The translations under genes were made by a program, and so were the position numbers. From Rickettsiaceae bacterium (lineage in GTDB: Bacteria; Pseudomonadota; Alphaproteobacteria; Rickettsiales; Rickettsiaceae), in assembly GCA_023301685.1 (NCBI GenBank), contig JALZUG010000002.1, positions 1 through 64,000 of the forward strand: 64,000 nucleotides of DNA, written 5' to 3'. The stretch's first letter is position 1. Every line of letters begins with the position of its first letter. The notes beneath the pieces are model-generated. The model was not told the origin of the DNA. It worked only from the letters and a program-made list of their open reading frames with translations, and made no database searches. Shown piece after piece: positions 38,683 through 48,567 of the stretch.

Positions 38683-38853
38683 TTAAATATACCTATTAAA
38701 GTTTAAGTTCTTTGACTGGCGATTATATAAATAGTTGATTAAAAAGTCAAACCCATTTTTATAGGTAATGTTAGTTAATTATAGGAATGTCATATTTTAA
38801 GTTATTTTTCAGCTAAAAAGAGGCGTTGCTATGATTAACTAACAGTACCTGAA

Positions 38854-39573
38854 TTATAGTTTTGCATTAATGTTGAGTCTACTGAGTATTTCTTGATATG
38901 CAGGAAGTACTTTTTCGGGATCTTCTTCAGCAATTTCATAGCAAAGTTTTTCATTTGTTCCCATATCCCACAGCTTGCAAGTATCAGGTGATATTTCGTC
39001 TATGAGCATGGTAATAAAGTCCTCGCCGTTAAAAACTCGCCCAAATTCTAGTTTTATATCAACAAGCCTAATTCCAGCTGTCGCAAATAGACCTGATAGA
39101 AAATCATGTACTCTCATAGCCTTATTTTTCAGGTCACGTAATTCCTTTTTGCTAAGCCAGCCAAAGCTAAGAATTTGCTCTTCATTTATAATAGGGTAGT
39201 TTAGATCTTTATTTTTGACTCTAAAGTCAATAATTGGTGATTCAAAGACAAAACCATCTTCCATACCAAAATCAGTCACATATCTCCCGCATGCAATTGT
39301 ACAAACATGAATCTGCACAGGATATACATCAACAAACTGTACCAATTGTTGACGCATATTATTCTTTTGAATGAAATGATTTTCAACACCAATCATATCA
39401 AGCTGTTGCATTATATATGCTGAGATGTTGTTATTAATTACACCTTTACCAGATATATTAATTATTTCCTTATTAGCTTTTTTGATTGAGTCGTCAAAAG
39501 ACATAATCAATGCATAATCTTCTTCAGATTGATACAAAGTCTTAGAAGTCCCTTTATATATTTTTTCTTTCAT
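38854..39573 (-). CDS. purC: SAICAR synthetase-like protein PurC
   Basis: The 239 residues show the PurC fold: KIYKGTSKTLY (ATP-loop region), ISGKGVINNNISAYIM, IRLVDIKLEFGR and LIDEISPDTCKLWD. PurC makes SAICAR from CAIR and aspartate in purine synthesis. The usual VRNxAAGS substrate motif is replaced by CTIACGRYVTDFG, a change that I recall in the rickettsial orphan PurC also. No other purine gene is in the window. It begins 2 bases after exoD, at the end of a long minus-strand run. Whether it still makes SAICAR is open. Confidence 0.9.
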   Translation of the reverse strand: MKEKIYKGTSKTLYQSEEDYALIMSFDDSIKKANKEIINISGKGVINNNISAYIMQQLDMIGVENHFIQKNNMRQQLVQFVDVYPVQIHVCTIACGRYVTDFGMEDGFVFESPIIDFRVKNKDLNYPIINEEQILSFGWLSKKELRDLKNKAMRVHDFLSGLFATAGIRLVDIKLEFGRVFNGEDFITMLIDEISPDTCKLWDMGTNEKLCYEIAEEDPEKVLPAYQEILSRLNINAKL

Positions 39574-39575
39574 GT

Positions 39576-40214
39576 TTAAAAAATACTGAAAAATAGATAT
39601 TTAATAGCTAGCCAGCTTGCAACAACAGCTGCAATAGCAATTATTACCCCAACTACTGAGATAATAAAACCTGCAATAATAATTAACCCATCTCTATTCA
39701 TTAAGCCAAGAGCCATGACTGTGATTCCAAGGGCAGGTATTGCATTGGTCATAAATAATGGTATTGCAACAGCGGTAGCTGCAATTAAGCAAACTAATCC
39801 AACAAATTGTTCACAATAAACTGAGCGTGCAAATTTAAATCTAGGTTTCATATATTTTTCAATATTTTCAATGATTGGCACTATTTTGTCGCTTATGGAT
39901 TTTAGTGTTGAATTTTTGAGCTCATAGTTATTAATTTTTTTTGGTAGGCTTACTTTCTTACTTCCCATAAGCATCTGAACTGACAAAATCATTAAAGGAA
40001 TTCCCATGAGAGTTGTAAACCCGGGAGGGTAAGGAAGGGGTATAGCAACTGGAAGCGCAAAGAAAATCATAGCAAGGAGAAGACCGTTTTCATGAAAATC
40101 TTCCATCAGTTCCGATATTTTTGTTTTTCCATTTTTACGTTTATGACCAATTTTTTTTAATGTCTCTGAGGCAAGTGTTGTATCAAGTAGTTTTGGCTTT
40201 TTTTTTGGAAACAT
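39576..40214 (-). CDS. ExoD-family membrane protein
   Basis: The 212 residues match the ExoD family: ISELMEDFHENGLLLAMIFFALPVAIPLPYPPGFTTLMGIPL, then VYCEQFVGLVCLIAATAVAIPLF and NAIPALGITVMALGLMNRDG. It has four to five membrane helices. ExoD was named for an exopolysaccharide and alkaline-tolerance effect in Sinorhizobium; the biochemical role is not known. The start was set at ATG 40214; an in-frame TTG at 40232 is also possible and neither has a strong ribosome binding site. Directly upstream of purC with a 2-base gap. Confidence 0.88.
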   Translation of the reverse strand: MFPKKKPKLLDTTLASETLKKIGHKRKNGKTKISELMEDFHENGLLLAMIFFALPVAIPLPYPPGFTTLMGIPLMILSVQMLMGSKKVSLPKKINNYELKNSTLKSISDKIVPIIENIEKYMKPRFKFARSVYCEQFVGLVCLIAATAVAIPLFMTNAIPALGITVMALGLMNRDGLIIIAGFIISVVGVIIAIAAVVASWLAIKYLFFSIF

Positions 40215-40281
40215 AACATCAGTCTTCTGCAATGAGATTAATAAAAAAAATAGTATATTATCTTTTTAAAGAAAGATACAG

Positions 40282-41544
40282 TTATTTTAATAGATTATCA
40301 CGCATATTGTTAAAATTGAAATTATCAAGCCTATCTCCAACAGTTGCTAGTGTTGGAGGAGTGTTAAAAATTTTATTTGCACTAGATTTAAGATCTTTTA
40401 TTTGAGTGGCTGAGATAATATCCATTACTTGTTTTGCAGGGAAATATTTGCCAAATAGTGCAAAATTCTTTCCAACTTCCTCGGATTTATATTCAGTCTT
40501 TTCTTCAGCCATGTATATGTTTGATTCAATTTGAGCTTTTGCTCTATATAGCTCCTCTTGTGAAATATTTGTTCTGATTTTGTCTATTTCTTCAACAATT
40601 TTATTAATCATCATTTTTATATTTCGATGGTCTGCAGCTGCATAGATACTAAAAATACCACTATCACAAAAAGCATTGACGCCGCTACCAATTCCGTATG
40701 CCAAACCATATTTTTCTCGTATGGTTTGGAATAATCTAGAAGATAATCCTCCACCGAGGATGATAGATAAAATCTGTGCATGATAAAAATCTTCAAGACT
40801 TTGATATGATACACTCTCAAACCCAAGAGCAATTGTTGTTTGTTCAAGAGATTTTTCTGTAACTCTAAAACCTCCAGAATATTTTGACTCTTCTTGCTTT
40901 CTAGATGATTTAGCTGGAAAAGAAGAAAATAAATTTTGAGCGATGTTAACTGATTCAGTATGATCAATATTACCAGCAATTGAAATATAAATATTTTCTG
41001 CACAATAATGTTTGTTTATATAGTCTTGGAATGATTTTTTATCAAATTTGGCTATGTTATCATATGTTCCAAGTATAGAACGTCCAAGAGGATGACCTTG
41101 ATAGGCTAGTTCATAGAAATTTTCGAAAACTAGATCATCAGGGCAATCTTTCACTCCAGCAATTTCTTGCGAGATAACACTTAATTCCTTTTTGATGTCT
41201 TCTTCCTCAAATAATGAATTTTGTAAAATATCTGCTAATATGCTTATAGCTTGTTTTGTGTGTTGCTTAAGTACTTTTGTATAGTAAACAGTGTTTTCTC
41301 TGCTGGTATATGCATTGAAATGCCCACCGATACTATCAAATTCTTTTGCTATTTCGATAGCTGATCTAGTTTTTGTACCTTTAAATGCCATATGCTCAAG
41401 GAAATGTGAGATTCCAGCTTCTTCTTCGGATTCATAACGACTGCCCACTTTTACTATAATATTGATGGAAACTGAGTTTACATGAGGCATTGAATAAGTC
41501 ACAATATTCAAGCCGTTATTTAATTTACTAGAATTAAAAGTCAT
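40282..41544 (-). CDS. M16-family zinc metallopeptidase (processing-peptidase type)
   Basis: A 420-residue protein of the pitrilysin/mitochondrial-processing-peptidase family. The inverted zinc motif HFLEHMAFKGT (near residue 45-55) and the distal Glu region (ILQNSLFEEEDIKKELSVISQEIAG) are present, as is the C half GGGLSSRLFQTIREKYGLAYGIGSGV. Rickettsial members resemble the beta subunit of mitochondrial processing peptidase. The ATG directly abuts the stop of the glycosyltransferase gene (TAAATG), so the genes are coupled. Likely cytoplasmic, as there is no signal peptide. Confidence 0.95.
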   Translation of the reverse strand: MTFNSSKLNNGLNIVTYSMPHVNSVSINIIVKVGSRYESEEEAGISHFLEHMAFKGTKTRSAIEIAKEFDSIGGHFNAYTSRENTVYYTKVLKQHTKQAISILADILQNSLFEEEDIKKELSVISQEIAGVKDCPDDLVFENFYELAYQGHPLGRSILGTYDNIAKFDKKSFQDYINKHYCAENIYISIAGNIDHTESVNIAQNLFSSFPAKSSRKQEESKYSGGFRVTEKSLEQTTIALGFESVSYQSLEDFYHAQILSIILGGGLSSRLFQTIREKYGLAYGIGSGVNAFCDSGIFSIYAAADHRNIKMMINKIVEEIDKIRTNISQEELYRAKAQIESNIYMAEEKTEYKSEEVGKNFALFGKYFPAKQVMDIISATQIKDLKSSANKIFNTPPTLATVGDRLDNFNFNNMRDNLLK

Positions 41545-42564
41545 TTATTTATGGTCCAGGTTATTTAGTATTTGAGAAAGTTGTTTTGCAACTATTTTTA
41601 TATCGTAATTGGTTGTTAGCCTATCATATGCAGATTTCGACATATTATTAGCAAGTTCTTGGTCATTTATCATTATTGTTAGGTGTTTTGCTAAATCTTC
41701 TGCTGAGCTGATATTTGCAATAAATCCATCTTGCTCATGGCGAATAATTTCTTGAGGCCCTCCAGAGTTTGTAGCTACAACTGGTTTTGAATGTTCTATT
41801 GCTTCAAGAACAATAATGCCAAATGGTTCACTGATAGATGGAAGACAAAAAATATCAATTTGATTAAAAAAAGCATCTTTATCACTGACCCAGCCAACGA
41901 AATCGATTTCTTTATTTAAATCCAGTTTGCTTACTAATTGCTTTAAGTTGCTTTTCTCTTTGCCATCTCCGCCAATTATAAGCTTGATATTGTGACTTGA
42001 TTCTCTTATTAGTTTTATGCTTTCAATTAAGTAAGAAAATCCTTTCTTTTCTACAAAACGCCCTAAACTTCCTATTGTAATTGGATTGTTATACGGAGTT
42101 GGATTATACGGCTTTTCTATCCTTACCATATTCGATAAATGAAGGAGTTTATCTTGCGATATATTATGCTTAATTAGATTTTTTCTAAGATCATTAGAAA
42201 GAGTAATTATGAAATCACATTTTTTAAGTTTTTTGTAGCTATAATTATGTGAAACGCCGACAATCCTTGTATGTTTAGGTTTTATACTTCCACACGAAAA
42301 ATTAATTGCTCTATTGCCATGGCAGATAATAATATCTGGTTTATATTTTTGTATCAGAATACCTAAGTAGATTTTTGATAAAAAGCACCAAGGAGCAAGG
42401 TTAGGTAAGGTATGAGTTGGAGATAGTTGATCATTTATTTGAGCTTTAGCACTTGCTATGTTGATTACTTCATGATTTTGGCTTAATAAAGCATCGTTAT
42501 AGTCGATATAAGCTTGCTGGATACCGCCCAAGTCTCTTGACATCATGATATTAAATATACGCAA
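41545..42564 (-). CDS. Glycosyltransferase, GT4-like (GT-B fold)
   Basis: A 339-residue enzyme with the Rossmann start RIFNIMMSRDLGGIQQ, the linker ITIGSLGRFVEKKGFSYLIESIKLI, and the donor-sugar site IDIFCLPSISEPFGIIVLEAIEHSKPVVATNSGGPQEII with the EPFGxxxLE motif. Such enzymes add sugars to lipopolysaccharide or other glycolipids. The start is TTG 42564, 8 bases after AGAGG; the first ATG (42546) would cut the first beta strand. It is in the hisS-to-purC minus-strand series, directly abutting the M16 gene. Confidence 0.92.
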   Translation of the reverse strand: MRIFNIMMSRDLGGIQQAYIDYNDALLSQNHEVINIASAKAQINDQLSPTHTLPNLAPWCFLSKIYLGILIQKYKPDIIICHGNRAINFSCGSIKPKHTRIVGVSHNYSYKKLKKCDFIITLSNDLRKNLIKHNISQDKLLHLSNMVRIEKPYNPTPYNNPITIGSLGRFVEKKGFSYLIESIKLIRESSHNIKLIIGGDGKEKSNLKQLVSKLDLNKEIDFVGWVSDKDAFFNQIDIFCLPSISEPFGIIVLEAIEHSKPVVATNSGGPQEIIRHEQDGFIANISSAEDLAKHLTIMINDQELANNMSKSAYDRLTTNYDIKIVAKQLSQILNNLDHK

Positions 42565-42598
42565 AGCTTATACCTCTTAATAGATATTGTTGGTTAAT

Positions 42599-43843
42599 TC
42601 ATGTTTTAAGAATAATATCTGCTAGCCTAGATATTTCTAGTTCTGCTTCCAAATTTTGATCAAGATCTTTTAGTTTGCATACACCTTTTTCTTGTTCATC
42701 AGAACCAATGAAAATTACATATTTAGCGTTGTTATTTAGAGCATTCTGCATTCTTTTGCCTATTTTGCCGCTAGATGACAAAGTTGTTGCTATATTTTTA
42801 TTTCTTAGTTGTTCCGCAAGGTTTATACAGTAATCAAAACACTCATCACCTATCGGCATTATTATAGTAGGGCGGGTTTTTTCTGGTGTAAAATTACCCA
42901 TTAGTGCAATTCTCTCAATACCTGCCGCAAAACCTATTGCCGGTATTTCTTCCTCACCCATTAATTTTGTCAGCCCATCGTACCTACCTCCTGCAAGGAG
43001 AGTTCCTTGAGCACCAAGCTTATTTGTAATAAATTCAAATGCTGTATGGCAGTAATAATCCAAACCTCTAGCAAGTTTTGGATTGATCTTATATTTTACT
43101 TTTAGAATATCAAGATATGATTTTACATCATCAAAATATTTAGCAGCATCATTAGTATAGTAACTTGTGATGAGTGGAGCATTTTCTGACAGTTTTATAT
43201 CCGCTTCATCTTTTGAATCAAGTATTCTTAATGGATTTTTTTCTAAGCGTTGTTTGCTGTCATCAGATAATTCATTTTCATACTTTTTAAAATACTCAAT
43301 AAGAGCAGATTGATATTTTTCTCTTGATTCTGAGCATCCTAGAGAATTTAGTTCTAGAACGATATCATCAGTTAGCCCAAGCTCACTAAGTAGCCTTGAT
43401 GCCATACTAATTGTTTCTGCATCAGAATATGAACCGACTGCTCCTATATATTCAAAATTTAGCTGGTGAAACTGTCTTTGCCTACCTTCTTGAGGACGAT
43501 CATATCTAAATAAAGGGCCTGATGAGAATAGTTTTAAAGGTAAGTTCTGTTTTAAGCCATTTGAAATAAATGCACGGATTATACTTGCTGTAAATTCAGG
43601 CCTTAAAGCAATTATACGACCTTTTTTATCAGCAAAAGAATACATTTCTTTGCTAACGACGTCAGATGTATCTCCTAGAGTTCTATCAAATATATTGGCA
43701 CTTTCCAATAAAGGAGTCGCAAAACCTTCGTAACCATAAAGTTCTGAGATTTTTTTAGCAGCTGTTTCAATATATTTATGAATCCTGAAATCTTCTGGTA
43801 GTAAATCCTTCATTCCCCTAAGAGGGGCAACTTTGTTAGACAT
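42599..43843 (-). CDS. hisS: Histidyl-tRNA synthetase
   Basis: A class II synthetase of 414 residues. Seen in order: RGMKDLLPEDFRIHKYIE, motif 2 (SSGPLFRYDRPQEGRQRQFHQLNFEYIG), the histidine signature LARGLDYYCHTAFEF and AGGRYDGLTKLMGEEEIPAIGFAAGIER (motif 3), then the anticodon-binding domain to the C-terminus. It starts 5 bases after the upstream membrane-anchored protein gene, so the two are co-transcribed. Confidence 0.97.
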   Translation of the reverse strand: MSNKVAPLRGMKDLLPEDFRIHKYIETAAKKISELYGYEGFATPLLESANIFDRTLGDTSDVVSKEMYSFADKKGRIIALRPEFTASIIRAFISNGLKQNLPLKLFSSGPLFRYDRPQEGRQRQFHQLNFEYIGAVGSYSDAETISMASRLLSELGLTDDIVLELNSLGCSESREKYQSALIEYFKKYENELSDDSKQRLEKNPLRILDSKDEADIKLSENAPLITSYYTNDAAKYFDDVKSYLDILKVKYKINPKLARGLDYYCHTAFEFITNKLGAQGTLLAGGRYDGLTKLMGEEEIPAIGFAAGIERIALMGNFTPEKTRPTIIMPIGDECFDYCINLAEQLRNKNIATTLSSSGKIGKRMQNALNNNAKYVIFIGSDEQEKGVCKLKDLDQNLEAELEISRLADIILKT

Positions 43844-43848
43844 GCTAC

Positions 43849-45411
43849 TTATTCTTCTACTTCATCTTCAACAGGCATATTTTCAAGAAAATTTGTAATT
43901 CTTTCATCTGCCAAAATCTCAAATAAACTTTTATCATTTATTTTAAATTTAAATCCTTGAGGGTCAAATGTTAGTTCTGTAACTAATTCATTATTCTCTT
44001 TCAGCTCTCCATCCTTGTGAAAAACTGATAGTGCGCTAAATCCATTTGCTTGAATGTTTTTAGAAATTTTGTCATACGCAGCAATATTCATTGTATCATC
44101 ATTGTTATCAGATAATTTCACTAAAATTGGTCGAGCACCAGAGTCATAGAAATATGGAATACCTTCAGTTATAAGTTTAGGATCAGATATTTCAATAGTT
44201 CCATTGTAAACTTTATCTTTAACTTCGCCTTCTGAGTTTACCTTGAAATCATTAAGTGTAAATTTGAGTTCTTGCTCAAGATTATTTGATTTAATATCGT
44301 ATTCAACATCGATGTTTGCTTCAATTTTATGTATATCTGTAAGCATTTCTGATATTTTTATAAAATCATCTGAACTAAATTTATTTTCTATTCTTGAAGG
44401 ATCTTCTTTATTTAATAATTTTAAACCTTCTAATAGTAAGTCTTTACAAATTTCAGTAATATTTTTTCTTTGTTCTTCGTTGTAATTACGATTTAGTGTT
44501 AGATCAATTTCAGCTCTTATTTTTTCACCGTCACTAGAAAAATTAATATCTCCGGAATCATCTATTGCTGAGTTTTTAATTGATTCACTAATATCTATAG
44601 AATATAGATCCTTTGTGAAAGCAAAATTTTCTAGTACTTCCTTGATATCTTTTTCACCTTTTAAAGAGGCGATTATGTTATGCACATGATCCTTGCCAAG
44701 TTGAACTGAGTATTCAGTTGCATAGTTGATAGGTCCTGTTTCACCTAGCATCTTGTAATAATAACCATCAATTTTTGGATTAATGTTATTTTTTGCAAAT
44801 TCCGGTGATATTTGATTTAAAACTTTTACAAAAAACTGAGACTCTGGGTTCATTTGTAATGCATCAATCTTCACTTTAAGATTCATGTCATACATACCAT
44901 CATCAAGCAAGTTTGATATAGTTATTTTCGAGTTGTCTGATTTTGAAATAAACTTATCATCATTAGCAAAGTATATTGATGAATCTTTTGATGATACTGA
45001 GATCTTGAAGTTTTCAAAATTGTTCTTGAGTAACAAGCGGTTAAAATCAATTGTATGATTAGGTGAAGGGAAATAAATTTCTAGATCCCCTTCACTGAAC
45101 GTTAGTTTATTGCCAGTAATTTGCGCCTTAATATTATCCGAGAGAGGATTATAACAAGCTGTTATTTCATCTGCATGAATCTTAAAAAACTCTGACTTTG
45201 GAAAAATGCTAATATCTTGTAAGGTCAGTTTGAACTTATACTTGTCAATTACTATAGAATCTTCATCGATTGAAATCAACGAATCATCTTTTTGTAATTT
45301 TGGTAATATCTCTTCTGTCGCAATTTTTTCAAATTTATTAGCAAAATAGAGCCATCCAGTAGCTGCTGCCGCTGACATTATTACTAAAATTGCACCAAGT
45401 TTTTTAATCAT
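43849..45411 (-). CDS. Membrane-anchored hypothetical protein, 520 aa
   Basis: I do not recognise a definite family. Residues 4-23 form one membrane anchor (IKKLGAILVIMSAAAATGWLYFA); the other 490 residues would be periplasmic, rich in beta strands and in Asp/Asn/Ser, with repeated patterns such as IYFPSPNHTIDFNRLLLKNNFENFKISV. The architecture resembles alphaproteobacterial DUF945- or DUF2125-like envelope proteins, but no signature is firm. The tail is acidic (ENMPVEDEVEE). Start ATG 45411 was chosen; a GTG just upstream (45414) has slightly better spacing to AAGG. It lies between the AGCS transporter and hisS with short gaps. Confidence 0.75.
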   Translation of the reverse strand: MIKKLGAILVIMSAAAATGWLYFANKFEKIATEEILPKLQKDDSLISIDEDSIVIDKYKFKLTLQDISIFPKSEFFKIHADEITACYNPLSDNIKAQITGNKLTFSEGDLEIYFPSPNHTIDFNRLLLKNNFENFKISVSSKDSSIYFANDDKFISKSDNSKITISNLLDDGMYDMNLKVKIDALQMNPESQFFVKVLNQISPEFAKNNINPKIDGYYYKMLGETGPINYATEYSVQLGKDHVHNIIASLKGEKDIKEVLENFAFTKDLYSIDISESIKNSAIDDSGDINFSSDGEKIRAEIDLTLNRNYNEEQRKNITEICKDLLLEGLKLLNKEDPSRIENKFSSDDFIKISEMLTDIHKIEANIDVEYDIKSNNLEQELKFTLNDFKVNSEGEVKDKVYNGTIEISDPKLITEGIPYFYDSGARPILVKLSDNNDDTMNIAAYDKISKNIQANGFSALSVFHKDGELKENNELVTELTFDPQGFKFKINDKSLFEILADERITNFLENMPVEDEVEE

Positions 45412-45436
45412 CACAAACCAACCTTTTAAATAGTTT

Positions 45437-46750
45437 TTAAAATTCTATATCTTTTCTAAGTTTTAATATTCCGCACACATTGAGGAGTACTAGCAAGCCG
45501 CTCAATAGTCCCATGATTATCATAACATTTAATTGCGAAAAATTACAAAAGAATATAAAGGCAAAAATAGCATACATCAAGTATATTGTTTTTCCGTATT
45601 TAGGATTAATAAATTGTGCACATTTTGTACCAGCTGCAAGATAGGCAATTATTGTTGTAAAGCCAGCGAAAAAAAGTAATAAAGTCATGAATAAATCACT
45701 GTAAGGAATATAGCTCGATAGCAGCTTTGCGACAACATCTGATGGGATCAAATGATTTAAACTATGCCAAGCTCCAGTTACTCCAATCATTGTATTTGTT
45801 AGAATGCATATCAATGTATCAGTAAATAATGCATAAATAGCTAGAGTCGCTTGCTTTTTTGGATTAACAATCCTTGTCTCGCTTTGAACAATCGAATCAT
45901 ATCCAATACCAATATCGCCTGAATATACAGTCTTTGAAATACCAAGATATGCTGATAAAATCATAGTGCTGCCTACAAATCCACCAATTTGAGCGTGGCC
46001 TGTAAATGCTGATACTAAAACAGTCTTAAAAAATTCTGGCAGTAAGCTGGCATTGCAAGCAATTATGTATACTGAAAAAATGATATAGCCAATCATAAAA
46101 ATTGGCATTATCAATGTACATATGTTTGCAAGCCTGCTGATTCCACCAATTGAAGAATATAGAACCGCAAGAAGTAAAGCTAAGATTATAATATATCTAT
46201 TAAATTCAAAGCTATATTCTAGCCTGTCTACAATAATTAAGAAATTTGATATTTCAACTCCATATAAGCATAAAAGAAATGCAAAAACATATGCAAAAAT
46301 CTTCGGCTTAAATGCTTGCTGTAAGAAATACATAGGTCCGCCATTAAACCCACCATTTGGGTTTTGTACCCTGTATTTTACGCCAAGATAAATTTCGGAA
46401 TATTTTAATAGCATTCCACTAAGTGACGCTAAGATAGTCCAAAAAATGCTACCGGGCCCGCCAATCATTATTGCCGTGCTGATAAATACGATATTACCAA
46501 GGCCAACCATTCCTCCAACTGATGCAAAATAGAGTTTAAATGGATGAATTCCATCGTTAGTTTTATCACTTCCTTCTGAGTAGATTTCTTTGATGTTAGA
46601 GCGAAAATTAAATAATGCCCTAAATTGCAATCCACGCGATAGGAATGTTAAATAAACACCTGAAAGAGTAATTAGAGCCCAACCGATGTAACTCCAATAA
46701 AAATCATCTAGAAATGTAATAATACTAAATGCTGAGTCCATAATAGACAT
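45437..46750 (-). CDS. Sodium:alanine symporter family (AGCS) transporter
   Basis: A 437-residue inner-membrane protein with about 11 helices. GGMVGLGNIVFISTAIMIGGPGSIFWTILASLSGMLLKYSEIYLGVKYR and GFNGGPMYFLQ are the family signatures, and GDIGIGYDSIVQSETR is the conserved segment before the later helices. Family members import alanine or glycine with Na+. It is the first gene of the minus-strand series that leads to hisS and purC. Confidence 0.94.
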   Translation of the reverse strand: MSIMDSAFSIITFLDDFYWSYIGWALITLSGVYLTFLSRGLQFRALFNFRSNIKEIYSEGSDKTNDGIHPFKLYFASVGGMVGLGNIVFISTAIMIGGPGSIFWTILASLSGMLLKYSEIYLGVKYRVQNPNGGFNGGPMYFLQQAFKPKIFAYVFAFLLCLYGVEISNFLIIVDRLEYSFEFNRYIIILALLLAVLYSSIGGISRLANICTLIMPIFMIGYIIFSVYIIACNASLLPEFFKTVLVSAFTGHAQIGGFVGSTMILSAYLGISKTVYSGDIGIGYDSIVQSETRIVNPKKQATLAIYALFTDTLICILTNTMIGVTGAWHSLNHLIPSDVVAKLLSSYIPYSDLFMTLLLFFAGFTTIIAYLAAGTKCAQFINPKYGKTIYLMYAIFAFIFFCNFSQLNVMIIMGLLSGLLVLLNVCGILKLRKDIEF

Positions 46751-47149
46751 AATTTTTTACCAATTTTTTGTTTCGTTTATAGTTAAAGATTTTGAAAGAA
46801 AAAGGCAGGTTTTCGTGCCATCAGTGATCTTAGAGTCAAAATGATATAGATTTTATGCAGAATGAATGCATAGCTTATATTGTGAGTGCGCGTATTATAG
46901 TTTGTCATATTGCTATGACAATTAGAAATACATCGTTGAAAACTAGGGTAATAAAAAGAAATAAACATAATAAAAGGTATAACTTAAAAAGAAAAACTTT
47001 AAAGCTCATTGGTTATTGAGTAGTAAATCTATTTTCGTTTTCGTTCCATTTTTAATTATGCTTTTTAATTCGAGGTAGCATTCTATACAAGATCACAAAA
47101 ACTGTCAAGTAATTCTTAAAGCTAGTAATCCTTGTGAGAATAAGTATCG
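46751..47149. other. AT-rich intergenic region between two transporter genes
   Basis: About 400 bases between the APC permease stop and the AGCS start. It must contain the promoter of the AGCS-hisS series on the minus strand. No open frame with a ribosome binding site, no repeat and no clear terminator was seen. A 61-codon minus-strand frame here has no support. Confidence 0.4.
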
Positions 47150-48553
47150 TTACTGGGTTTCTTGTTTTGTTTTCGTTAGAGCTCGTTTTAAGATGTATAA
47201 AATAAACATTATTACAAACCAAAGGACAAATACTTTACCAGTCAATAGTATCTCGCCATCTTTGCTTATTATTTGTTTAAATAGCAAGTAAAATGAAGAT
47301 ATAAGCGCTAGTGGTGCTACTATGAAGATAGCAGGGCATTTGAAAGGTCTTTCGACATCAGCATACCTAAATCTGAATAAAACGACAATTACCCCAATTA
47401 TCATATAATCAGTTAATGCTCCCATACTTGAAAGCTGAGCTAAAACTCCGTATGGAACTAAAGCTCCCAATAACGCTATAATAACTGAGAAGGTTATAAT
47501 TGTTACATAAGGGCTATCATATCTATGATGAAGTTTTGCTAGAGGTTTAGGAAGTAATCCATCACGAGCTATCACATAAAAAATTCTAGATTGGCCATAG
47601 ATATTTACCATAATTACCGTAGTCATTCCGGCTACAGCCCCAGTTGCTACTAAAGTAGAGCCAAACCCACTCCCATTTTCTCTAAGAGCGTACGCCAATG
47701 GTTGTGCGTTATTTAGTTCAAAGTACGGTACAATTCCAGTTAGTACTCCTGCGACAATTATATAAACTACTGTTGCAAGTAACAATGAACCAATAATGCC
47801 AATTGTGAGGTCTTTTTTAGGGTTTTTGCACTCTTCTGCCGCGCTTGCCAAAGTTCCAAAACCAGTAAAAGCAAAGAATAATATTGACGCACCATATAAA
47901 ACATCATCAACACCGTTTGGCATAAAATTGCTCCAATTGTCAGCTTCAAAATGAGGTGCGGCAAAGAATACAAATACAGCTATAGCAAGCATTTTGATGA
48001 AAACTAGAATATTATTTAGTTTTTTACTTTCTTTGGTTCCAAGGTAAAGTATAAAACCAACAAAGGATACGATTATTAGAGCTGGCAGGTTTATTATACC
48101 TCCTTCAAATGGCGATTTTGAGAGAGCTAGTGGAAGTGCATAATCTGCTGACCTTAGCATTCCTTGTATATAAGCTGACCAGCTGCCTGCAACAGCTGAA
48201 GCTGCAAAACCAAGCTCAACAATAATAAGGCTTCCCACAAGCCAAGCAAAAACTTCACCAAATGCGACATATGTATATGTATAAATACTTCCAGATGTTG
48301 GCAACATTGTAGCAAGCTCTGTATAAACAAGAGCAACAAATATACAAGTAAAGCCAGCAATTGCGTAAGAAAGTGTAACAGCAGGGCCAGCATATTGTGA
48401 AGCAACAAGGCCGGTCAGAGCAAAAACTCCAGTGCCGACAATCCCTCCAAGGCCAAGTAGAATTAGGTCTAATGCAGATAGTGTTCGATCAAGACCACTT
48501 GTACTTCCTGCTGATTTTACTGAGTCGAAGCTTTTCTTTTTAAGAAAACTCAT
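47150..48553 (-). CDS. APC-family amino-acid permease (cationic amino-acid transporter type)
   Basis: A 467-residue protein with 12 predicted helices. The helix-1 signature LGLGGIVGTGVFALTGLVA, the SILFFAFTGFGTLASAAEECKNPKKDL segment of helix 6 and following loop, and the GQSRIFYVIARDGLLPKPLAKLHHRYDSPY loop match the CAT/YfnA branch of the APC superfamily. The exact amino acid cannot be told. AAGGTAA precedes the ATG. It lies 14 bases after mnmA in the same direction. Confidence 0.94.
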   Translation of the reverse strand: MSFLKKKSFDSVKSAGSTSGLDRTLSALDLILLGLGGIVGTGVFALTGLVASQYAGPAVTLSYAIAGFTCIFVALVYTELATMLPTSGSIYTYTYVAFGEVFAWLVGSLIIVELGFAASAVAGSWSAYIQGMLRSADYALPLALSKSPFEGGIINLPALIIVSFVGFILYLGTKESKKLNNILVFIKMLAIAVFVFFAAPHFEADNWSNFMPNGVDDVLYGASILFFAFTGFGTLASAAEECKNPKKDLTIGIIGSLLLATVVYIIVAGVLTGIVPYFELNNAQPLAYALRENGSGFGSTLVATGAVAGMTTVIMVNIYGQSRIFYVIARDGLLPKPLAKLHHRYDSPYVTIITFSVIIALLGALVPYGVLAQLSSMGALTDYMIIGVIVVLFRFRYADVERPFKCPAIFIVAPLALISSFYLLFKQIISKDGEILLTGKVFVLWFVIMFILYILKRALTKTKQETQ

Positions 48554-48567
48554 TTTAAATTACCTTT

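Noticed and set aside
46783-46968. A 61-codon minus-strand frame between two transporters
   Set aside because: Low complexity AT-rich translation without a ribosome binding site.
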